A stretch of DNA of 64,000 bases from Nitrospira sp. (GTDB taxonomy: Bacteria > Nitrospirota > Nitrospiria > Nitrospirales > Nitrospiraceae), in NCBI GenBank assembly GCA_015709715.1, contig CP054184.1, positions 3,643,001 to 3,707,000 of the forward strand, in the 5' to 3' direction. Below, piece after piece: positions 25,362 to 32,609 of this stretch (within the stretch, counting starts at the first letter, position 1; every line of letters begins with the position of its first letter). The notes beneath the pieces were generated by a model. That model saw only the letters and a list, made by a program, of their open reading frames with translations. It was not told the DNA's origin and made no database searches. The position numbers were made by a program, and so were the translations under genes.

Positions 25362-26384
25362 ATGGAAACCGTCACTTGCGAACTGTGCGGAAGCGCCTCT
25401 CACCAGGTTGTGTTGGAGCAGTATGACCTGGCCCATCGGATCACGGACGACCTCTTCACCGTGGTGCGCTGCCGAATCTGTGGTCTTCTGTTTCTGAACC
25501 CCCGTCCCACCCGCGAAGAAATCGGCGGATACTATCCCTCCACCTATTACCCCGCTGCGCCTCCTCGCCAAGCGGGCGATCTGAAACGAGCCGCCAAGCG
25601 ATGGTCGGCTCAGGTGCGTCGATGGATTGCGCAGGACTTTTACGGGTATCCGATCACCGACCGCGCGCGCGGATGGCAATGGCTGCGTCGACTGCTGCTC
25701 TGGCCGGAATATCTGTGGCGCCGCTGGCGTGGGCGCGGGCTCTTGCCCTGGGTCGGCCGAGGCCGGGCCTTGGATGTGGGGTGCGGATCCGGCAGCAATC
25801 TCGTGACCTTGCAGGAGCAGGGCTGGGAGGTGTCGGGAGTGGACGCTAGTGCCGTGGCCGTGGCGCAGGCGCGCTCCCGCTTCGGGGATCGAGTCCGTCA
25901 GGGGGATTTGCTCTCGATGGCGTACGCGGACCGCAGCTTCGATACGGTCCTATTCAGCCATGTGCTGGAGCATCTCCATGGCCCGCTGCCGTTGCTGAAG
26001 GAAGTCTGGCGCATTCTTGACTGGGGCGGGCGCGTGGTGATCCTTTGTCCCAATGCCGGCAGCCTGGAGGCGCGGTGGTTCGGGCGTTGGTGGTTTCCAT
26101 GGGAATTGCCGCGGCATCTGTTTCACTACGAGGAGGCCAGCTTGACGCGGGCGTTGGAGACGGCCGGGTTTCGCGTCGAGTCCATCACGACGGGACTCGG
26201 GTCTCTCTACTTCATGGCGAGTCTGGATCGACTGTGGGAGCAGCGCCTCGGCCGCCCCGTTCCCTGTCGCCGTCTGCTGGAGAAGGTGCTGGTTCGGCCG
26301 TTCTGCTTCGTGATCGGCCACCTCGGGTACGGAACCGAATTGAAGGCGTATGCGAGGAAGGACCCGCCTGCGCGACGCGACTAA
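25362..26384 (+). CDS. Class I SAM-dependent methyltransferase with N-terminal zinc ribbon
   Basis: This 340-residue protein starts with a putative zinc-binding module: Cys6 and Cys9 in CELC and Cys37 and Cys40 in CRIC. A Rossmann methyltransferase domain then begins near ALDVGCGSGSNLV, with the acidic strand-end residue in VSGVDAS and the family motif LFSHVLEHLHG. This type is frequent in O-antigen and capsule clusters, where it methylates sugars or acts at a chain end. The substrate cannot be named. Start ATG 25362 is six bases after the preceding stop. The stop overlaps the stop region of the inverted GT2 gene by three or four bases, so the two genes converge without a spacer or a visible terminator. 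Confidence 0.88.
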   Translation: METVTCELCGSASHQVVLEQYDLAHRITDDLFTVVRCRICGLLFLNPRPTREEIGGYYPSTYYPAAPPRQAGDLKRAAKRWSAQVRRWIAQDFYGYPITDRARGWQWLRRLLLWPEYLWRRWRGRGLLPWVGRGRALDVGCGSGSNLVTLQEQGWEVSGVDASAVAVAQARSRFGDRVRQGDLLSMAYADRSFDTVLFSHVLEHLHGPLPLLKEVWRILDWGGRVVILCPNAGSLEARWFGRWWFPWELPRHLFHYEEASLTRALETAGFRVESITTGLGSLYFMASLDRLWEQRLGRPVPCRRLLEKVLVRPFCFVIGHLGYGTELKAYARKDPPARRD

Positions 26385-27256
26385 GCAAAGAACGAGCGGA
26401 CCAATCGCGACCAGGTCTTGAAGTTGAGCGGCCGATGGCGGAGCGAATGGCGAAAGGCTTCGCGGGCCTGTTGCCGCGCGCGGGCCCGCAAGTGATGTTT
26501 CCCCAGGTCGGCATAGTAGACGGCCCAGTCTTGAGCCAAGGCGTCGGCTTCGGGGGTTCCGGCTCGGCAGGCAGGAGCATGTTTTTCCAGAAACCGTCGA
26601 CGACCTTCCAAGGCCCGCAAGGAGGGGATATCGCGCGAAGCATTGTGGCCGTAGAGCCGATGACGGTACAGAGGCTTGGCCAAGTGAATGAAGCGGCCGG
26701 GGCCATAGAGGCGAATCGCCAGGTCAATGTCTTCCCAAATCGACAGCTGCGCGTCATACCCGCCGACCGCATCGAATGCCTGTTTGCGGAACAGGGAGCC
26801 CGATGTGGCGACATCGTGGCCGCCTCGCAGCAACTGAGTAATGCTCCGAGGGTGTTTCATGGCGGCATCGTATTCGAGCACGCGATTGTGCTCGTCCACC
26901 TGATACCCATCACAATGCACGACGACTGCCTGCTCGGCCGGCTCCAAAATGGCCAGCGTCTCTTCCAGAAACGTAGGCTCCCACAGATCGTCCTGGTCGA
27001 GAAAGGCGAGGTATGGGCCCTGGGCGAGATGGGCCCCGGTGTTGCGGGCCGCGGCCTGGCCGCCGTTTTGGCTCCGACGGACGTAACGTACGCGAGGCAT
27101 GGTCTGTACCAGCGCACCCGTGTCGTCGGTCGAGGCATCGTCCACTACGATGAGCTCGCGGTCGGCGCAGGTCTGCGCGAGCACGGAAAGAATGGCCTGT
27201 TCCAGATAGCGGGTGGTGCCGTTGTAGGCGGGAATGACGACGCTGACTCGTACCAC
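26381..27256 (-). CDS. GT2-family glycosyltransferase (inverted gene)
   Basis: This is a 291-residue GT-A fold glycosyltransferase on the minus strand. The N-terminal VSVVIPAYNGTTRYLEQAI, VVDDASTDDTG, NGGQAAARNTGAHLAQG and LDQDDLWEPTFLEE give the GT2 nucleotide- and metal-binding sites. GTG 27256 (minus strand) follows an AAGGA-type site about 11 bases upstream. A long open frame on the plus strand over the same region (26045-27265) has no recognisable family motif and was set aside. This is the only gene here against the prevailing direction, so it must have its own promoter in 27257-27428. Its sequence also resembles the GT2 at 24450-25355. Confidence 0.93.
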   Translation of the reverse strand: MVRVSVVIPAYNGTTRYLEQAILSVLAQTCADRELIVVDDASTDDTGALVQTMPRVRYVRRSQNGGQAAARNTGAHLAQGPYLAFLDQDDLWEPTFLEETLAILEPAEQAVVVHCDGYQVDEHNRVLEYDAAMKHPRSITQLLRGGHDVATSGSLFRKQAFDAVGGYDAQLSIWEDIDLAIRLYGPGRFIHLAKPLYRHRLYGHNASRDIPSLRALEGRRRFLEKHAPACRAGTPEADALAQDWAVYYADLGKHHLRARARQQAREAFRHSLRHRPLNFKTWSRLVRSFFA

Positions 27257-27428
27257 GGTGAATGATGTCCTTCGGCTCCATCGGTAACACAGGCCATCGT
27301 CTCAGTCAATCGGCGTCGGCCAGGATCTTCGCCTTGACTTGCCGCAGGGCCTATGGTTCCATCGCTCGACCCGTGGCTGCCCCAACACCCTTCATAACCT
27401 CTTCGTTGTCGTCGGTCGGCCTGTCGTC
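27257..27428. promoter_or_regulatory. Divergent intergenic region
   Basis: This 172-base non-coding gap separates the minus-strand GT2 gene from the plus-strand GT4 gene. The plus strand contains TTGACT at 27334-27339 and, 17 bases on, TTCCAT at 27357-27362, a weak sigma70-like pair. Transcription must start here for the minus gene, but I cannot identify a convincing minus-strand promoter by eye. No terminator-like hairpin with a T tract is visible. Confidence 0.35.
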
Positions 27429-28526
27429 GTGAACATCGTCATCGCCGCCTGGCACCTCAAGAACTTCAACGTGGGCATCGGCCGATATGCCCGAGAATTG
27501 ATCGAGGCGCTGGGGCGGGTCGATCACAAGCACCACTATGAGATTTTGCTGCCGCAGGCCGAGCATCCGTTTCAGCCTCGCCCGAACATGCGCTACCGCG
27601 TGGTGCGGATTCCTCTGTTTCGCCGACGAGTCTGGGAGCAGGTGGCGCCGCTGTTGCTGGGGCCGTATGATCTGTTGCACCTGCCGTACGATTCTTGCGT
27701 GGCATGGAAGCGCGGCAAGTTGGTGACCACGATTCACGACGTGAAGCCGGTGCTCTTTCCTCAACTCCGGACCCGCGGAAATCTGAACAGCGCCATCGAG
27801 CAATGGCTGGTGGGCGACCGCTGGAGCAAGATCGATCATGTGCTCACCATTTCCGAACATTCCCGCCGCGATCTCTTGGCGCATGTGCCCTTGAGAGCCG
27901 ACCAGGTGACGGTGACGCCGCTTGGGCTCGATGGCAATCGGTTTCGACCGGCGGCGCAGAGGGCTGTTGGCAAACCCTATGTGTTTTGCGTGGCCGGCTC
28001 CGATCCGACCAAGAATGTCGGTAGTTTGGTTGAGGCCTATGCGAAGCTTCCAGACTTCCTTCGTAACCGATTCGATCTGCTGTTGGCCGGGGATGTATGC
28101 AGGCGCGAGGACATTCGCGCAGCGATCGAGCGGCTGGGGTTGGGCGCGCAGACCAGATTGGTCGGCGTCCTCTCGGATGAGGAGTTAGTGTCGACCTATC
28201 AAGGCGCCACGGTATTCGTGTTTCCTTCCCTGTACGAGGGATTCGGCCTCCCCGTGCTGGAAGCGATGGGGTGCGGCTGTCCGGTGATCTGTTCGAACAC
28301 TTCCTCCTTGCCGGACGTGGCGGGTGATGCGGCATTGCTGGTCGATCCGCGCAACAGTGGGCGGTTGGCCGTCGAACTGACTCGTGTGCTGGAGTCTCCG
28401 TCCTTGCAAGAGGAATTGCGCGGTCGCGGCTTGATGAGGGCCCGTGAATTTTCCTGGGACCGCACCGCGGCAGAGACCGTCGCCGTCTATGAACGTGTGG
28501 TTGCGGGAGCCGCAACGCTTCCCTGA
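27429..28526 (+). CDS. GT4-family glycosyltransferase
   Basis: This is a 365-residue GT-B enzyme with IVIAAWHLKNFNVGIGRYA at the start, VTTIHDVKPVLFPQLR and the donor-site segment YEGFGLPVLEAMGCGCPVI. I chose GTG 27429 because it begins just before the first beta-strand. An upstream in-frame TTG at 27339 would add 30 residues of no recognisable character. The ribosome site of the GTG is weak, so the start is uncertain by a few tens of residues. The gene restarts plus-strand transcription after the inverted GT2. Sugar specificity unknown; mannosyltransferase-like by general pattern. Confidence 0.85.
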   Translation: MNIVIAAWHLKNFNVGIGRYARELIEALGRVDHKHHYEILLPQAEHPFQPRPNMRYRVVRIPLFRRRVWEQVAPLLLGPYDLLHLPYDSCVAWKRGKLVTTIHDVKPVLFPQLRTRGNLNSAIEQWLVGDRWSKIDHVLTISEHSRRDLLAHVPLRADQVTVTPLGLDGNRFRPAAQRAVGKPYVFCVAGSDPTKNVGSLVEAYAKLPDFLRNRFDLLLAGDVCRREDIRAAIERLGLGAQTRLVGVLSDEELVSTYQGATVFVFPSLYEGFGLPVLEAMGCGCPVICSNTSSLPDVAGDAALLVDPRNSGRLAVELTRVLESPSLQEELRGRGLMRAREFSWDRTAAETVAVYERVVAGAATLP

Positions 28527-28538
28527 TCTGGGAGTTTC

Positions 28539-28567
28539 TTGACAGGGTGTCACCCCTGTGTTGTCAT
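28539..28567 (+). promoter_or_regulatory. Sigma70-like promoter before the lhgO-like gene
   Basis: A perfect -35 hexamer TTGACA (28539-28544) is followed after exactly 17 bases by TGTCAT (28562-28567; 4 of 6 match to TATAAT). Transcription would start near 28574, about 35 bases before ATG 28609. The spacer contains the small palindrome GGGTGTCACCC (28545-28555), which could be a repressor half-site pair. This fits a separate start for the nucleotide-sugar block. Confidence 0.55.
28545..28555. repeat. 11-base palindrome in promoter spacer (GGGTG-T-CACCC)
   Basis: A perfect inverted repeat of five bases around a single T lies between the -35 and -10 hexamers of the predicted promoter at 28539-28567. 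A site there would block RNA polymerase if bound. It may also be chance in GC-rich DNA. Confidence 0.35.
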
Positions 28568-28608
28568 TTGACCCATCGTCAGGGTCGTCCACTTCAGAGA
28601 GTCGCGCC

Positions 28609-29814
28609 ATGGGATCAACAGAAACATGTGATTTTTTGATTGCGGGGGCCGGCGTCATCGGCGTGGCGATTGCCAGGGAGCTTCGGCGCCGCCATGGGGC
28701 GAAGGTCGTGGTGCTGGAGAAGGAGCCCGTGGCCGGATTCCATGCCAGCGGCCGCAACAGCGGAGTCCTCCATGCCGGGGTCTACTACAAGGCGGGCACG
28801 CTCAAGGCCAAATTGTGCGTCGAGGGCAACCGGCGGTTGCGCGCGTATTGTCACGAGAAAGCCATTCCGCTCAACGACTATGGCAAGGTAATTGTTGCCA
28901 GACGCGAGGCGGAGCTCCCGGCCTTGCGCGAATTGTATACACGCTCCGAGGCCAACGGCGTGCGGGTGAGTCTGCTGGATCAAGCGGCGCTCCGCGAGGT
29001 GGAGCCTTGTGCCAAGACGGTGCAGCAGGCCTTGTATGTGAAAGATACGGCGGTGGTGAACCCCCAGCGGGTCATGGCGGCGATGGTCGCCGATGCGGAG
29101 CGTGAAGGGGTGCAGTTCCGGTTGGGCACCGCCTGGTTGGCGCGCGAGGGCGAAGCGGCGGTGAGGACGACGCAGGGGGACTTCGCCTACGGACATTTCG
29201 TCAACTGCGGCGGACTCTTTGCCGATCGGATCGCCCATGCCTATGGGGTCGGCCTGCATTACAAGATCTTGCCGTTTCGCGGCCAGTTCTACCGCTTGCG
29301 TCCCGAGTCCAAACTGCAGGTGAGGGGGAATATCTATCCGGTCCCGGACCTCCGCAATCCGTTCCTGGGCGTGCACTTTACGCGCCGGCCCGAGGGGGAG
29401 GTCACCATCGGACCTTCGGCCTTGCCCCTGTTGGGGCGCGAGCAATATCGGGGACTCAGCGGAGCCACCCTCGGCGATGGTCTGACGATGCTGACCTATC
29501 TCATCAGGCTCTTCGGCCGGAATCGGGACCATTTCCGTTCCATCGCCTGGACCGAGATGGTCAAGCTTACGCGAACGGGATTCTTCCGCGAGGCGGAGGA
29601 TCTGGGCATCGGATTCGAGAAGTCGGATCTGCTGCCGGGGAAGGAACCGGGGATCCGCGCGCAATTGATCGATACGAGAACGGCGGATCTCCTGAGCGAT
29701 TTCGTGATCGAACCGGGTTCTCGGTCGACCCATGTTCTCAACGCTGTGTCGCCCGCCTTCACGTCTTCGCTGCCCTTTGCCGAACATGTCGTGGGCATGA
29801 TGAAGGTCGAGTAG
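28609..29814 (+). CDS. lhgO: FAD-dependent L-2-hydroxyglutarate oxidase-like oxidoreductase (LhgO/YgaF family)
   Basis: This 401-residue DAO-type flavoprotein has the FAD dinucleotide motif GAGVIGVAIAREL from residue 13, the family block SGRNSGVLHAGVYY and, near the end, NAVSPAFTSSLPFAE, as in L-2-hydroxyglutarate dehydrogenases/oxidases. Those enzymes oxidise L-2-hydroxyglutarate to 2-oxoglutarate and pass electrons to quinone or oxygen. Its presence inside a polysaccharide locus is unusual, and a role on a sugar-linked hydroxy acid is conceivable but unproven. ATG 28609 is used; in-frame extension to 28558 would run through the predicted -10 box. The preceding promoter suggests independent expression. 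Confidence 0.88.
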   Translation: MGSTETCDFLIAGAGVIGVAIARELRRRHGAKVVVLEKEPVAGFHASGRNSGVLHAGVYYKAGTLKAKLCVEGNRRLRAYCHEKAIPLNDYGKVIVARREAELPALRELYTRSEANGVRVSLLDQAALREVEPCAKTVQQALYVKDTAVVNPQRVMAAMVADAEREGVQFRLGTAWLAREGEAAVRTTQGDFAYGHFVNCGGLFADRIAHAYGVGLHYKILPFRGQFYRLRPESKLQVRGNIYPVPDLRNPFLGVHFTRRPEGEVTIGPSALPLLGREQYRGLSGATLGDGLTMLTYLIRLFGRNRDHFRSIAWTEMVKLTRTGFFREAEDLGIGFEKSDLLPGKEPGIRAQLIDTRTADLLSDFVIEPGSRSTHVLNAVSPAFTSSLPFAEHVVGMMKVE

Positions 29815-29828
29815 GTCCATGGTATAAA
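29800..29828 (+). promoter_or_regulatory. Possible promoter before rmlA
   Basis: TATAAA at 29823-29828 is a good -10 box. With a 17-base spacer the -35 position is ATGAAG (29800-29805), matching TTGACA in only three bases. A start near 29835 would give a leader of about 45 bases before ATG 29880. AT-rich hexamers are rare in this window, which raises the chance that this one is real. Confidence 0.4.
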
Positions 29829-29879
29829 GTCGTCGCAATGGTCAGAGCGTGCCTGTTCATGTTGCCTAGGGGGTGATGG

Positions 29880-30614
29880 ATGAAGGGAGTCGTGTTGGCC
29901 GGTGGGCTCGGGTCTCGCTTGATGCCGCTCACCAAAGTCACAAACAAACATCTCCTTCCGGTCTACGACAAGCCCATGATCTATTACCCCATCCAGACCC
30001 TGGTGAACGCCGGGATCATGGAGGTCATGCTGGTCACGGGCGGCAACAGCGCAGGAGACTTTCTGAAGCTGTTGGGGAACGGCCGCGAGTTCGGCTTGAA
30101 ACATCTCAGCTACACCTACCAACAGGGAGAAGGCGGCATCGCCGATGCCTTACGGTTGGCCGAGCATTTCGCCGATCAAGGACCGGTCTGCGTCGTTCTG
30201 GGCGACAACCTGATCGAAGGCAATATCGTGAAGGCGGCTGACGCCTTCCGTGCCCAAAAAACAGGCGCCAAGATTCTTCTGAAGGAGGTCAAGGACCCGC
30301 AACGCTTCGGCGTCCCTCAGCTGGAGGGCGATCGGGTGGTGGGCATCGAAGAAAAGCCGTCCCAACCCAAGTCGTCCTACGCGGTTACGGGAATTTATTT
30401 CTACGACGCGCGCGTGTTCGAGATCACGCGTAATCTACGGCCCTCCAATCGCGGAGAGTTGGAAATTACGGACGTCAACAACGCCTACATCGCGTCGGGT
30501 GAATTGACCTGGGACTTGCTGGAGGGCTGGTGGACGGATGCGGGTACGATCGAGTCATTGTTCGCGGCCAATCAGTTGGTCGCCAAAACCGGTGCGAATA
30601 GGATGGAGCGGTAA
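29880..30614 (+). CDS. rfbA: Glucose-1-phosphate thymidylyltransferase, short RmlA form
   Basis: RmlA activates glucose-1-phosphate to dTDP-glucose, the entry to dTDP-6-deoxysugars. The 244-residue protein has GVVLAGGLGSRLMPLT, KHLLPVYDKPMIYYPIQTL, VVLGDNLIEGN, VKDPQRFGVPQL, IEEKPSQPKS, YAVTGIYFYD and GELEITDVNN, all strongly RmlA-like. Full-length RmlA is about 290 residues; this one ends soon after WWTDAGTIESLFAAN, so the C-terminal segment is missing. That matches a short RmlA class more than a truncation, since the next gene starts immediately after. ATG 29880 follows a GGGGGTG site. Confidence 0.92.
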   Translation: MKGVVLAGGLGSRLMPLTKVTNKHLLPVYDKPMIYYPIQTLVNAGIMEVMLVTGGNSAGDFLKLLGNGREFGLKHLSYTYQQGEGGIADALRLAEHFADQGPVCVVLGDNLIEGNIVKAADAFRAQKTGAKILLKEVKDPQRFGVPQLEGDRVVGIEEKPSQPKSSYAVTGIYFYDARVFEITRNLRPSNRGELEITDVNNAYIASGELTWDLLEGWWTDAGTIESLFAANQLVAKTGANRMER

Positions 30615-31643
30615 ATGCGAATACTCGTGACGGGCGGCGCAGGCTTCATCGGCTCTCACCTGGTTCGTCGACTGGTGGAGGGCGGACAGCATTCGGTGGT
30701 GAACCTCGACGCCCTCAAATATTCCGGTAATCTGGCGAATCTGGCGGACCTCGCCGGCAATCCTCGGTATACCTTCGTGCAGGCCGATATCGCCGACCAG
30801 CCGACGGTGCGCGCGGTGCTGCGAGATCACCGTATCGAGGGCATCATCAACTGCGCTGCGGAAACCCATGTCGACCGCTCGATCCTCGATCCCGGCGCCT
30901 TCGCCCGCACCGATGTGGTCGGGACCGGCGTGTTGCTGGAGGAGGCGCGCCAGGCCGGCGTGCGGCGGTTTCTCCAAGTCAGTACCGATGAAGTGTACGG
31001 CAGCGTCGAGCGGGGCAGCTCCACGGAACAGGACCGACTCGAGCCGAGGAGTCCCTACTCCGCCAGCAAAGCGGGCGGAGACCTGCTGGTCTTGAGCTAC
31101 TGGACGACCTACCGGTTCCCCGTCGTCGTCACTCGGGGGAGCAATACCTATGGCCCGAACCAGTATCCGGAAAAATTCATCCCGTTGTTCGTGACGAATG
31201 CGATCGAGAACGAACCGCTCCCGCTCTATGGAGACGGGAAACATTGCCGGGATTGGTTGTCCGTGTACGATCATGCCGCCGGCATCGAGCATGTGTTCGA
31301 ACGTGGCGAACCCGGCGCCGTCTACAACATCGGCGGCGGCAACGAGCGAGAAAATATCACCGTGGCGGAGCAGATCGTGGCGGCCCTGGGCAAGTCGCGG
31401 TCGCTCATTCGGTTCGTGCAGGACCGCCCGGGTCATGACCGGCGCTATTCCATCGACTGTAGCCGACTGCGCGCCCTGGGCTGGGCGCCGAAGGTTGCCT
31501 TCGAGACGGGGTTGAAGCAAACGGTCGAGTGGTACCGTACCCACGAGAGCTGGTGGCGAACCATCAAATCGGGGGAGTTCAAGGAGTACTACCGACAACA
31601 GTATGCGGCGCGGTTGCAGAAGGGAACCTCGTGCGGGTCGTAA
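30615..31643 (+). CDS. rfbB: dTDP-glucose 4,6-dehydratase RmlB
   Basis: RmlB converts dTDP-glucose to dTDP-4-keto-6-deoxyglucose, a common precursor of rhamnose and other deoxysugars. The 342-residue SDR protein has the NAD motif GGAGFIG at 7-13, AAETHVDRSI, STDEVYGSVERG with the catalytic Asp/Glu, YSASKAGGD (YxxxK) and TRGSNTYGPNQYPEK. All catalytic positions are in place. ATG 30615 begins on the base after the rmlA stop. It overlaps rmlD by 13 bases. Confidence 0.96.
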   Translation: MRILVTGGAGFIGSHLVRRLVEGGQHSVVNLDALKYSGNLANLADLAGNPRYTFVQADIADQPTVRAVLRDHRIEGIINCAAETHVDRSILDPGAFARTDVVGTGVLLEEARQAGVRRFLQVSTDEVYGSVERGSSTEQDRLEPRSPYSASKAGGDLLVLSYWTTYRFPVVVTRGSNTYGPNQYPEKFIPLFVTNAIENEPLPLYGDGKHCRDWLSVYDHAAGIEHVFERGEPGAVYNIGGGNERENITVAEQIVAALGKSRSLIRFVQDRPGHDRRYSIDCSRLRALGWAPKVAFETGLKQTVEWYRTHESWWRTIKSGEFKEYYRQQYAARLQKGTSCGS

Positions 31644-32470
31644 TTACCGGGGCGCAGGGACAATTGGGCACCGATTTGGTGCGGTCGTTCCAGGGGCATG
31701 AGGTGACGGCGCTGGATCTCCCGACCTTCGATCTGACGGCAGCCGACTGTGTCCGTGCGATCGTGGACGCGGCGCCGGAGGTGGTGATCCACGGCGGCGC
31801 CTATACGGATGTCGACGGAGCCGAGCGGAATCGTGACTTGGCCATGGCCGTCAATGCCGACGGGACCGAACGGGTGGCGAAGGCGGCGGCCAAGGCCGGC
31901 GCTCGGTTGATCTGCATCTCCACGGACTATGTGTTCGACGGACGAGGCGCGCGACCCTACGTCGAAACCGATCCGACCAATCCCATCAACGTGTACGGTG
32001 AATCGAAGCGCGCCGGCGAGCTGCGGGCGCTGGCCTGTTGCGAGAACACCCTGATCGTTCGGACCGCCTGGCTCTGTGGGCAGAAGGGCAAGAATTTCGT
32101 CAAGACCATGCTGCAGTTGGCGGCCGAGCGGCCGCTTTTGAAGGTCGTGGCTGATCAGCGGGGTTGCCCGACCTTTACCGAGGACCTGGCAGCTATGGTC
32201 GCCCAGCTTGCAGCGCAGCCGGATCAAGGCATTCTCCATGTCACGAACGAAGGCCACTGCACGTGGCATGAGTTCGCGTCCGAAATCGTCAGGTTGGCTG
32301 GATATCAGGTTCCGGTTGAAGCGATTACCACTGCGGAGATGCCTCGTCCGGCAAAGCGGCCGGCCTACTCGGTTCTCTCGTCGGACCGACTCCACCATCT
32401 TGGATTCACCATGCCGCCCTGGCGTGACGGGTTGCAGCGACTGTTGACGGCACTCTCGGCTGCCGCCTGA
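31631..32470 (+). CDS. rfbD: dTDP-4-dehydrorhamnose reductase RmlD
   Basis: RmlD reduces dTDP-4-keto-L-rhamnose to dTDP-L-rhamnose with NAD(P)H. The 279-residue SDR protein has GAQGQLG at 7-13, INVYGESKRAGE (YxxxK), STDYVFDG and a C-terminal RPAKRPAYSVLSSDRL, typical of the family. GTG 31631 follows AAGGGAA at about 31620 and overlaps the rmlB end by 13 bases; a longer frame from 31529 would cover over 100 bases of rmlB. RmlC, the 3,5-epimerase that makes its normal substrate, is not seen in the window, so either it lies elsewhere or the real product differs. Confidence 0.93.
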   Translation: MRVVITGAQGQLGTDLVRSFQGHEVTALDLPTFDLTAADCVRAIVDAAPEVVIHGGAYTDVDGAERNRDLAMAVNADGTERVAKAAAKAGARLICISTDYVFDGRGARPYVETDPTNPINVYGESKRAGELRALACCENTLIVRTAWLCGQKGKNFVKTMLQLAAERPLLKVVADQRGCPTFTEDLAAMVAQLAAQPDQGILHVTNEGHCTWHEFASEIVRLAGYQVPVEAITTAEMPRPAKRPAYSVLSSDRLHHLGFTMPPWRDGLQRLLTALSAAA

Positions 32471-32545
32471 TTCGTTCGACTCTGCTCTACCCACTTCCCC
32501 GGTGTGCCAGACTAAGGCAATTCGGCTTCGGGCAGCCGGCGCTTC

Positions 32546-32574
32546 TTGTGGCCATCCCGTAATTCCACTATACT
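32546..32574 (+). promoter_or_regulatory. Sigma70-like promoter before the O-antigen ligase/polymerase gene
   Basis: TTGTGG (32546-32551) and TATACT (32569-32574) are separated by exactly 17 bases. The -10 box matches the consensus in five of six positions. Initiation would be near 32581, leaving about 29 bases of leader to ATG 32610. The 139-base gap after rmlD otherwise has no recognisable feature. This looks like the start of a second transcription unit. Confidence 0.6.
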
Positions 32575-32609
32575 GCGCTCCCGCACCGCTCTGTTGTCTC
32601 TGCCTGCAC

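Noticed and set aside
24399-25679. Minus-strand frame (426 codons)
   Set aside because: Opposite to a clear GT2 gene; no family motif in the product.
26045-27265. Long plus-strand open frame (406 codons) opposite the inverted GT2 gene
   Set aside because: The minus strand over the same bases encodes a clear GT2 glycosyltransferase, while the plus-strand product has no recognisable motif and overlaps the real methyltransferase.
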